Source of the DNA: Draconibacterium sp.
GTDB taxonomy: Bacteria > Bacteroidota > Bacteroidia > Bacteroidales > Prolixibacteraceae
Assembly (NCBI GenBank): GCA_015493625.1
Contig: WGCT01000534.1
Location: forward strand, 1-13,165
Reading direction: 5' to 3'
DNA: 13,165 bases
Shown one piece after another: positions 6,490 to 13,165 of the stretch. Position numbers and translations under genes: made by a program. Within the stretch, counting starts at the first letter, position 1, and each line of letters begins with the position of its first letter. The notes under the pieces are model-generated. The model searched no databases and was not told the origin of the DNA. It saw only the letters and a program-made list of their open reading frames with translations.

Positions 6490-7512
6490 TTATCGAATCA
6501 GGAATGAGAAATTTTCTACGTTCTTCAAAGCAATTCCTGTACCACGCACCACTGCCCGCAATGGGTCTTCGGCAATATGAAACGGGATTCCTATTTTATC
6601 GGTTAATCGTTTGTCTAACCCTTTCAGAAGTGCTCCACCTCCGGCAAGCCAAATTCCTTTTACAACAATATCGGCATACAATTCGGGCGGTGTTTGTTCA
6701 AGTGCACTTAAAACGGCTGTCTCAATTTTCGATATCGATTTTTCGAGGCAGTGTGCCACTTCCTGATACGACACCGGAACTTCGATAGGTAGTGCGGTCA
6801 TTTGATTTGGCCCCTGCACAACAAAGTCGGGTGGCGGCTCTTTCAGCTGCGAAAGTGCCGAGCCCACATGAATTTTAATCTCTTCGGCTGTGCGCTCGCC
6901 AATTTTAATGTTGTGTTGGTGGCGCATATATTCCATAATATCGTCGGTTAAATCGTCGCCTGCAATCCGAATTGATTTGTTGGTAACAATTCCACCCAAC
7001 GAAATTACAGCAATCTCGGTTGTTCCTCCACCAATATCAACCACCATATTCCCTTCGGGAGCTTCCACGTCGAGGCCAATTCCAATGGCAGCTGCCAGCG
7101 GTTCATAAATCATATAAACTTCGCGTCCTCCGGCGTGTTCCGACGAGTCGCGTACCGCACGAATTTCAACTTCGGTACTTCCCGACGGAATACAAATTAC
7201 CATTTTTAATGCCGGCGAAAACATTTTCGATTTCTGATGTATCATTTTTATCATCCCGCGTATCATCTGTTCCGCAGCGTTAAAATCGGCAATTACACCG
7301 TCGCGCAACGGCCGAATTGTCTTTAAACTCGCATGCGTCTTCCCCTGCATCTGACGGGCTTTTTCGCCAATTGCTACCATTTTTTCTGTTTTCAAATCGA
7401 TGGCTACAATCGACGGTTCGTCAACCACAATTTTATCGTTATGGATAATAATTGTGTTTGCCGTTCCCAAATCAATTGCAATCTCTTGCGTTAAAAATGA
7501 AAATAATCCCAT
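6490..7512 (-). CDS. mreB: Actin-like rod shape-determining protein MreB
   Basis: A 340-residue bacterial actin that forms membrane-bound antiparallel filaments and directs the elongation machinery. Nucleotide-binding signatures are complete: phosphate-1 IAIDLGTANTII (11-22), the connecting and central motifs with MVICIPSGST (104-113) and MIYEPLAAAIG (134-144), phosphate-2 VVDIGGGTTEIAVIS (157-171), and the adenosine motif IWLAGGGALLKGLD (287-300). The N-terminal MGLFSFLTQE is amphipathic and likely binds the membrane. Length fits the family (about 335-350). It lies 35 bases downstream of purH with no promoter seen in the gap, and mreC, mreD, mrdA and rodA follow on the same strand. The gene is intact and shows no unusual features. 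Confidence 0.97.
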   Translation of the reverse strand: MGLFSFLTQEIAIDLGTANTIIIHNDKIVVDEPSIVAIDLKTEKMVAIGEKARQMQGKTHASLKTIRPLRDGVIADFNAAEQMIRGMIKMIHQKSKMFSPALKMVICIPSGSTEVEIRAVRDSSEHAGGREVYMIYEPLAAAIGIGLDVEAPEGNMVVDIGGGTTEIAVISLGGIVTNKSIRIAGDDLTDDIMEYMRHQHNIKIGERTAEEIKIHVGSALSQLKEPPPDFVVQGPNQMTALPIEVPVSYQEVAHCLEKSISKIETAVLSALEQTPPELYADIVVKGIWLAGGGALLKGLDKRLTDKIGIPFHIAEDPLRAVVRGTGIALKNVENFSFLIR

Positions 7513-7547
7513 AAATTTTCGTTGTATAAAGCGTCAAATAATAAATT

Positions 7548-9140
7548 CTAATGTTTAAAATGGCGTCTTCCGGTAAATGCCATTGCAATTTCAAACTCGT
7601 TACAAGCATCAATTACCTCTTGGTCGCGAATACTTCCACCGGGTTCAACAATGTATTTTACTCCGTATTCGTTGGCAGCCTCAATGCTGTCGCGGAATGG
7701 GAAAAACGCATCGGAAATAAGTACCGAATTTTCGATATCGACACCTTCTTTCATATCGAAACGTGGCATGGTTAAATTCTTTAAGCTGTCTAACCGGTTG
7801 GGTTGCCCCATGCCGGCTCCGGTTAACCAAAATGCACCGTTCACTCCCTTCGAAACCACGGCAATAGCATTACTTTTCAGGTGTTTACAAGCAGTAATTC
7901 CAAACTTAGCAAGGTTTGCTTTTGTCGAATCGAAGGCTTTCGAAGTAACGGTTTCCAGTTTTGTATCCATTCCTTCGTCTTCGTCTTGCACCAACATTCC
8001 ACCGCTTATTGAACGGAAAAGTTTTTCGCCGGTAATCTCTTTTTTCACAGGAATAACCAAAACGCGTAAATTTTTCTTTTTACTGAAAACGTCGAGTGCC
8101 TCGTCGGTAAATTCGGGAGCAATAATTATTTCTACAAACTTTTTCCCGAACCACTCGGCCACCTCTTTTGTAACGGTATCGGTAAAAAACAGAATGCTGC
8201 CAAAAGCACTAATCGGGTCGCCTGCCCAGGCCATTTCCAACGACTGCATAATGTTTCCGCTTACTGCCAACCCACACGGATTAAGATGTTTTATAACCGA
8301 AACGGCAACTTTGTTTTCTATGTGGGTTACCGAATGGTAAGCGTCGCTGGCCGATTTCCAGGCTGCATCGGCGTCGAGCATATTGTTGTACGAAAGTGCT
8401 TTGCCCTGCAAAACTTCAGCATCGGCCAAAGTAATTTCGCCCGGTGTATTCGCAAATTTAAAGAAAGTGGCTTTTTGGTGCGGATTTTCGCCGTAACGTA
8501 AAACATGGCCGTCGTTCAAGCTAATTCTTTCCATCGACGAATCTTCGCCTTGATTGAAATGGCCGAAAATAGCAGCATCGTAATGCGACGAAACGGCAAA
8601 TGCCTGTCCGGCAAACCATTTTCTTTCGCTCATCGAAGTTTCGCCACTCTTCTCATTTAACAAATCGAGCAGCGGTTGGTACTCTTTTTTTGAGGGAACA
8701 ATTACTACGTCTTTATAATTCTTGGCTGCTGCCCGTATTAACGAAATTCCGCCAATATCAATTTTCTCAATAATATCTTGTTCGCCGGCACCCGAAGCAA
8801 CGGTGTCTTCAAATGGGTAAAGGTCGACAATTACCAAATCGATTTCAGGAATTTCGTACTCGGTTAACTGGCTAACATCGCCCTGATTATCGCGACGCGA
8901 AAGAATTCCGCCAAACACTTTCGGGTGTAATGTTTTTACGCGCCCTCCCAAAATCGACGGGTAACCGGTTAAACTTTCAACCGAAGTAACTTCAACTCCC
9001 AATTTTTCGATAAAACTTTTTGTGCCTCCTGTACTTAAAATTTTTACATCCAGCTCTTTTAGTTTATAAATAATCTTATCGAGATTTTCTTTGTTAAAGA
9101 CTGAAACTAAGGCAGTCTTAATTTTTTTATTATCAGTCAT
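7548..9140 (-). CDS. purH: Bifunctional AICAR formyltransferase / IMP cyclohydrolase PurH
   Basis: A 530-residue enzyme for the last two steps of de novo IMP synthesis: AICAR plus 10-formyl-THF gives FAICAR, which is then cyclised to IMP. The N-terminal MGS-like cyclohydrolase domain (about 1-190) has ILSTGGTKSFIE (34-45), GYPSILGGRVKTLHPKVFGGIL (starts at 59) and IDIGGISLIRAAAKN (127-141). The C-terminal formyltransferase domain has RYGENPHQ (215-222), KALSYNN (247-253) and the catalytic KHLNPCG (284-290; Lys284-His285). The C-terminal GGSIRDQEVIDA and AFTGRRHFKH complete the fold. Length is typical (about 510-530). It is the first gene of the rod cluster, with its own promoter just upstream; the gene order purH-mreB is, from my knowledge, common in Bacteroidota. 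The start gives the full N-terminal domain with a 20-30 base leader. Confidence 0.97.
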   Translation of the reverse strand: MTDNKKIKTALVSVFNKENLDKIIYKLKELDVKILSTGGTKSFIEKLGVEVTSVESLTGYPSILGGRVKTLHPKVFGGILSRRDNQGDVSQLTEYEIPEIDLVIVDLYPFEDTVASGAGEQDIIEKIDIGGISLIRAAAKNYKDVVIVPSKKEYQPLLDLLNEKSGETSMSERKWFAGQAFAVSSHYDAAIFGHFNQGEDSSMERISLNDGHVLRYGENPHQKATFFKFANTPGEITLADAEVLQGKALSYNNMLDADAAWKSASDAYHSVTHIENKVAVSVIKHLNPCGLAVSGNIMQSLEMAWAGDPISAFGSILFFTDTVTKEVAEWFGKKFVEIIIAPEFTDEALDVFSKKKNLRVLVIPVKKEITGEKLFRSISGGMLVQDEDEGMDTKLETVTSKAFDSTKANLAKFGITACKHLKSNAIAVVSKGVNGAFWLTGAGMGQPNRLDSLKNLTMPRFDMKEGVDIENSVLISDAFFPFRDSIEAANEYGVKYIVEPGGSIRDQEVIDACNEFEIAMAFTGRRHFKH

Positions 9141-9165
9141 TTATTTGATTTTTCGTTATAAGTTG

Positions 9166-9200
9166 CAAAGATAAAAAAAATCGATGTAGATTTTATCAAA
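9166..9200 (-). promoter_or_regulatory. Bacteroidota-type promoter for purH and the rod operon
   Basis: On the minus strand TATCTTTG (9173-9166) is an exact TAnnTTTG -7 element 25 bases before the purH ATG. A TTTG (9200-9197) lies 23 bases upstream of it, slightly farther than usual. Transcription would start near 9160, giving a leader of about 20 bases. It is the only clear promoter seen for the cluster within the window. Confidence 0.55.
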
Positions 9201-9288
9201 AAAAATTGAAAGATGCAGAAAAAATCGAGTTTAAATTCTCATCCCAAAAAGCGACTGTAATCATTCTGAAATATTAACACTAATAGGG

Positions 9289-9296
9289 TAGTTTTA
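9289..9296 (+). promoter_or_regulatory. Weak candidate -7 element for the ABC permease gene
   Basis: TAGTTTTA (9289-9296) lies 22 bases before the ATG at 9319 and matches TAnnTTTG except at the last base. No clear TTTG is found about 20 bases upstream, so this is a weak call. The gene must have a promoter in the 178-base divergent gap with purH, unless expressed at low level. Confidence 0.25.
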
Positions 9297-9318
9297 TTGT
9301 TGAACCGAAGTTGAAAAG

Positions 9319-10572
9319 ATGCTTTTAGTACGGCTTATTTACGAAAGTTTTGCATTTGCTATTAACTCGTTGAGGGCAAACCGGCTGCGTACATTCCTAT
9401 CGTTGCTTGGGATTACCATTGGCATTTTTGCCATTATTTCGGTTTTTACGGTAATCGATTCTCTGGAATCGAAAATTCGCGAAACGCTCGACGAAATGGG
9501 CAGTGACATGGTATATATTATGAAATGGCCGTGGTCACCGCCCGAAGGCGAAACCGAATATCCGTGGTGGCGATACATGAACCGGCCGGTGCCAAACATG
9601 GAGGAGACCGAGGAGGTTTTACGTCGCGGAAATTCGGTGGAGAGTGCTGCTTTTATTTTTGGGTTTAGCAGAACAGTACAGTCGGGGAGCGATAAAATTG
9701 AGAATGTTACCGTAATGGCCACTTCGTATGAAATGGAAAATGTTTGGAACCTGAAAGTGGAACGTGGCAGATATTTTACCGAGAACGAAATGCGCTCGGG
9801 GGCACCGCTCGTTATTCTTGGTGCCGATATTGCAAACCAGCTTTTTTCGAGTATAAACCCCGTTGGGCAAACGGTTAAAATTCAGGGGCAAAGGTTTAGG
9901 GTAATTGGCGTTTACACAAAAAAAGGGCAAGATGCTTTTGGAAACTCAATGGATAAAAATGTCCATATCTCGGCGGTAAAATCGTATTATATGCTCGATG
10001 TAAAAAATCGCGACCGCGGACAAATGATTTGCGTTAAGGCAAAACCCGATGTTGACCCCGATAAATTTATGGCCGAACTGGCAGGAATAATGCGGTCGAT
10101 TAGGCGACTTAAACCAATGGAAGAGAATAATTTTGCCCTTAACGAGGTTAGTATTGTAGCCGACCAGTTCGACCAGTTTTTTGTGGTTTTTAATTTGGCC
10201 GGCTGGATAATTGGCGGGTTCTCTATTTTGGTGGGAGGATTCGGAATTGCCAATATTATGTTTGTTTCGGTAAAAGAACGCACCAAAATTATCGGTATTC
10301 AAAAAGCAATTGGTGCTAAAAAATATTTTATTCTGTTGCAGTTTATTTTCGAGGCAATTATTCTATCGTTAATCGGTGGAATTGTTGGTTTATTTCTAAT
10401 TTTTATAGGAACAATTATAGTTACCTATGCTGCCAATTTCGAGATTGCTTTAACCGCAGGAAATATTATTACCGGACTTACCATTTCGAGTGTAATTGGT
10501 TTTGTTGCCGGATTTATGCCGGCACGCTCGGCTGCCCGGCTCGACCCTGTGGTTGCTATGAATTCGGTGTAA
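9319..10572 (+). CDS. ABC transporter permease, MacB/FtsX type
   Basis: A 417-residue permease of the type VII (MacB-like) ABC family. A short amphipathic N-terminus and first membrane helix (about 25-48) are followed by a large periplasmic MacB-PCD-like domain (about 49-288) and three C-terminal helices (about 290-313, 340-372 and 382-403). ERTKIIGIQKAIGAKKY (320-336) is the coupling-helix region that contacts the ATPase, and the end ARSAARLDPVVAMNSV is typical. A tryptophan/proline-rich stretch, WPWSPPEGETEYPWWRYMNRP (70-90), sits early in the periplasmic domain. MacB-type transporters act by mechanotransmission with an ATPase and often an outer-membrane or fusion partner. No ATPase gene is adjacent: the flanking genes are divergent purH and convergent TonB receptor. 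Substrate is not identifiable. Confidence 0.9.
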   Translation: MLLVRLIYESFAFAINSLRANRLRTFLSLLGITIGIFAIISVFTVIDSLESKIRETLDEMGSDMVYIMKWPWSPPEGETEYPWWRYMNRPVPNMEETEEVLRRGNSVESAAFIFGFSRTVQSGSDKIENVTVMATSYEMENVWNLKVERGRYFTENEMRSGAPLVILGADIANQLFSSINPVGQTVKIQGQRFRVIGVYTKKGQDAFGNSMDKNVHISAVKSYYMLDVKNRDRGQMICVKAKPDVDPDKFMAELAGIMRSIRRLKPMEENNFALNEVSIVADQFDQFFVVFNLAGWIIGGFSILVGGFGIANIMFVSVKERTKIIGIQKAIGAKKYFILLQFIFEAIILSLIGGIVGLFLIFIGTIIVTYAANFEIALTAGNIITGLTISSVIGFVAGFMPARSAARLDPVVAMNSV

Positions 10573-10581
10573 AAAAACACT

Positions 10582-12930
10582 CTACCATTTATAAGTAAAC
10601 GAAACAGATGGGATAATTGGAAACATTGTTATTTGTTTTAACTTATTACTGCTTTTATAGTAGTACCACGGGTTATGTCGGTTATAAACATTATAAACCG
10701 AAAAGTTCCAAATAATGGTTTTGGTTTTATGTTTTCGCTCTATAATGTACGATAAGTTTAGCCGATGAAAAGCAGACATTTGATAGTTGTTTACAGTATT
10801 TACTAAACTTCGTTTTTCAAACCATTCAGATGTTGTTGCCTCATCCATTATAGGGAAAGATTTGCCACTATACTCTTGTTCTGCCAATGTAATAAAAGCC
10901 CCCGAAGCAAAAACAAAACTTGTGGAGATTGAATGGCTAATTGTTTTGCCCTTCTTTATTTTTTCAACACAAATATAGTTTGAATTTATGTTCAGCTGAT
11001 GTGGGCGCGAATAAGCATACGGAAAGGTTTTGCCAAAGTTTATCTCGTTAAATTGGCGGGTACTTTTTGAGAGCGTGTAACTAACCCACCCTGTTAATCT
11101 CCCAACCTTTTTTTCTGCCATAAACTCAATCCCAAACGTTTTCCCTTCACCTTGCACAACATAATCTTCCCAGCTTTCGCCCTGCTCTTTTATTCCCAAT
11201 GCGCCCGGTTTATATCTAACTACATTGTGTAGCAAAGAGTAATAGGTTTCTACCGAAAAATGATATTTTGAAGTAGGTTTCCAAAAAATACCTGTAGATA
11301 AAAGGTCGGATGTTCCGGGTTTTATCTTATCGGTCGACGACACCCACAACTCTGTTGGAATACCCAAAGTTGTATTTTTTAGTTGATGTAAAAATTGGGT
11401 CATTCTCGAATAAGATATTTTTCCCGACACGAAACTTGAAATTGAATAACGTAAAGATGCCCGCGGTCGTAAACTCCAGTAGTTTTTACCCGGTATTGAC
11501 ATCATTCCGCCGCGCAAACCAAAATTGCCTTTTATCTTTGGGGCAATATTTATGTCACTTTCAAAATAGAGTTCTGAAATTTTGTTCTGTGTAAAAACAT
11601 CGGAGTTTAATACAAACGATTCCTCAAGCGATTTAAAAGATATTATCTCGGGACTGAATGTTTGATTGGAAAAATTAAACCCGAACTTGGCACTCATATT
11701 TGTAAGCGGAGACCAGTCTAAATCGCCTTTTACAGTCCAGTCGGTTAAATTGTTATATCCTCTGTACTCTTGCTCTCCTTTCTTATCATATTTATTAAGG
11801 TACTCTTGCTCAAAGCGGCTGTTGTAGGCAGAGAAGTTAGCAAACAGTGTGGGCGAAAAAATATGGTTCCACCGTAAAACAGTTGTCTGGTTTTGCCAAA
11901 AGTAGGTAAACTTGGAATAGTCGTACGCTTCTCTTCCTACATTCTCTTCTGCCCAAAAAGCATCATTTCCGGTATAAAAGCTCAAATAGAGGCGATTATT
12001 CTGATTTATTTTCCAGTTTACTTTTGCATTTATATCCCAAAAACCATAAGTAACAGTTTGTTCGGTATCGTATAATTTTTGAGCAGTAAGCAGAATTACA
12101 TCAGCCCAGGTTTTGCGTGCTGAAACCATAAACGATATTTTGTTTTTTAAGATTGGTCCTTCAAGTGTAAATCGGCTTGCAATTGGACTTATGGAGAAAA
12201 CACCCGATATTTTTTCCATATTTCCCTCCTTCATCCTAATATCGAGGACGGAAGATAATCTACCACCAAAACGTGCAGGTAGATTGCCTTTATACAGTTT
12301 TGTTTCGCTAATAGCATCGTTGTTAAAAACCGACATAAAACCCCACAAATGATTTACATTGTACACCGGCACACCATCTAATTGAATTAGTGTTTGGTCG
12401 GGGCTGCCACCACGAACGCTAAACCCCGTAGAACTCTCTGCCGAAAAAGAAACACCCGGCAACATCTGAATTGCTTTAAGCAAATCGGGCTCGCCAAGCA
12501 CCAACGGAATTTGTTCCACCTGTTTGGCACTTAATCGGTGCATACCCATTGTTGGCGAAAGCAAAAATTCTTCGGCAGAAGTGGCTTTAATATTAACCTC
12601 ATCAATTTTGTTGTTGGTTGCCAACTGTATGTTTATAGTTGTATCTTGAGTTAGTTTCAGCAATATTTGTTTAGGCTCGTAACCAACAAATCTACAAATT
12701 GCCGTTGCTTTTCCACTATCGATGGTAATGCTATAAAAACCGTATTGGTTGCAACTTGTACCAACCCGTTTCTCTGGAAAAAAGAGAGTTGCTCCTGGAA
12801 GCTGTTCGCCGTTCGCCACATCGGTAATATAACCACTTATTGTTATTTTATTTTGAGCAAATCCTAACAATGGAAAAAGTAGCGCAAGAAAAAAAAAGAG
12901 ATTATGTTTGAGATTAATGTTCATTCTCAT
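10582..12930 (-). CDS. TonB-dependent receptor with carboxypeptidase-like regulatory N-domain
   Basis: An outer-membrane receptor of 782 residues. A signal peptide (about 1-26, ending LLGFAQ) precedes a CarboxypepD_reg-like domain (about 29-105, with GEQLPGATLFFPEKRVGTSC), a plug (about 130-235, with LKAIQMLPGV, SVRGGSPDQTLIQLDGVPVYN and FGGRLSSVLDIRMKEG), then the beta-barrel to a C-terminal YKW typical of outer-membrane proteins. It would import a large substrate using TonB energy; the substrate is unknown. Its start overlaps the end of the upstream DUF4249-like gene by 17 bases (11 if the second Met, at 12924, is used), so translation is probably coupled. DUF4249 genes next to receptors of this size are common in Bacteroidota. 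It ends 9 bases from the convergent ABC permease stop. It lacks the longer SusC organisation. Confidence 0.93.
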   Translation of the reverse strand: MRMNINLKHNLFFFLALLFPLLGFAQNKITISGYITDVANGEQLPGATLFFPEKRVGTSCNQYGFYSITIDSGKATAICRFVGYEPKQILLKLTQDTTINIQLATNNKIDEVNIKATSAEEFLLSPTMGMHRLSAKQVEQIPLVLGEPDLLKAIQMLPGVSFSAESSTGFSVRGGSPDQTLIQLDGVPVYNVNHLWGFMSVFNNDAISETKLYKGNLPARFGGRLSSVLDIRMKEGNMEKISGVFSISPIASRFTLEGPILKNKISFMVSARKTWADVILLTAQKLYDTEQTVTYGFWDINAKVNWKINQNNRLYLSFYTGNDAFWAEENVGREAYDYSKFTYFWQNQTTVLRWNHIFSPTLFANFSAYNSRFEQEYLNKYDKKGEQEYRGYNNLTDWTVKGDLDWSPLTNMSAKFGFNFSNQTFSPEIISFKSLEESFVLNSDVFTQNKISELYFESDINIAPKIKGNFGLRGGMMSIPGKNYWSLRPRASLRYSISSFVSGKISYSRMTQFLHQLKNTTLGIPTELWVSSTDKIKPGTSDLLSTGIFWKPTSKYHFSVETYYSLLHNVVRYKPGALGIKEQGESWEDYVVQGEGKTFGIEFMAEKKVGRLTGWVSYTLSKSTRQFNEINFGKTFPYAYSRPHQLNINSNYICVEKIKKGKTISHSISTSFVFASGAFITLAEQEYSGKSFPIMDEATTSEWFEKRSLVNTVNNYQMSAFHRLNLSYIIERKHKTKTIIWNFSVYNVYNRHNPWYYYKSSNKLKQITMFPIIPSVSFTYKW

Positions 12931-13165
12931 CTTCTATTTTTTGAAACTCTTTTGATACTGAAGTAAACGAACCAAAAATACCTGTTCCTCCATTTATATT
13001 TGTATAAACAGGAAACGGTGTATAACCTAAAAACATACCCTCTTCTCCTGCGTCTGCCTCTAATTCAGACATTTTCATACTCGACTTCATATATTTATCA
13101 AGATGACAATCGACCGAAAGCAAAACAACTTCCAACGGACGACCAATAGTTTCAAAGGCAAAATA
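12914..13165 (-). CDS. DUF4249-like protein, N-terminal part missing (window edge)
   Basis: The last 83 codons of a minus-strand gene that continues without a stop past the right edge. No ATG start lies within the window; the reading frame is open through 13165, so the gene begins outside. The C-terminal residues include LEVVLLSVDCHLDKYMKSS and PFPVYTNINGGTGIFGSFTS, which resemble the end of DUF4249 proteins, Bacteroidota lipoproteins encoded beside TonB-dependent receptors. The lipobox, if any, lies outside the window. Its TAA overlaps the receptor start by 17 bases, indicating a two-gene unit, and by analogy with other receptor-lipoprotein pairs the protein may sit at the outer membrane with the receptor. 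The function of DUF4249 is unknown to me. Confidence 0.7.
   Translation of the reverse strand, partial: YFAFETIGRPLEVVLLSVDCHLDKYMKSSMKMSELEADAGEEGMFLGYTPFPVYTNINGGTGIFGSFTSVSKEFQKIEDENEH

Noticed and set aside
7651..8340. A 229-codon plus-strand ORF inside purH
   Set aside because: It is antisense to the conserved formyltransferase domain and its translation shows no recognisable family or export signal.
10573..10581. Terminator between the convergent ABC permease and TonB receptor genes
   Set aside because: Only 9 bases separate the stops and no hairpin with a T-run is visible on either strand.

Overview
The window looks like a chromosomal segment of a Bacteroidota bacterium, probably of the Bacteroidales/Marinilabiliales type (the order is inference). 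Supporting signs are promoters of the TTTG / TAnnTTTG type, no reliable Shine-Dalgarno sites, the start of a type IX secretion (T9SS) sorting signal, a TonB-dependent receptor with a carboxypeptidase-like N-domain following a DUF4249-like gene, and the gene order purH-mreB-mreC-mreD-mrdA-rodA.

Layout. (1) Positions 1-1360, minus strand: two secreted-protein genes. One is a signal-peptide protein with a Peptidase_S74 (intramolecular chaperone) domain whose C-terminal T9SS signal stops after its first ~17 residues. The other, 20 bases downstream, is a cysteine-rich secreted protein that runs off the left edge. (2) Positions 1361-1899: a 539-base gap without a clear gene. It holds a good minus-strand Bacteroidota promoter and, downstream of it, a ~280-base leader for the S74 gene. 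The leader can fold into two H-type pseudoknots in tandem plus a hairpin just before the start codon. Closer to rodA are a long inverted repeat and an 18-codon plus-strand ORF. (3) Positions 1900-9140, minus strand: the cell-elongation (rod) cluster with purH at its head. Gene gaps are 35, 21, -20, 10 and 1 bases, so it reads as one operon from a promoter just before purH. MreB filaments, MreC/MreD and the SEDS polymerase RodA with transpeptidase PBP2 together make side-wall peptidoglycan; purH makes IMP. (4) Positions 9319-10572, plus strand: a MacB/FtsX-type ABC transporter permease without an adjacent ATPase gene. (5) Positions 10582-13165, minus strand: a TonB-dependent receptor overlapped by the 3' end of a DUF4249-like gene that continues past the right edge.

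Most of the window is ordinary core genome. The least explained part is 1361-1899: the leader with the two potential pseudoknots is the best candidate for an undescribed regulatory RNA, and the S74 gene it precedes carries a cut-short T9SS signal.
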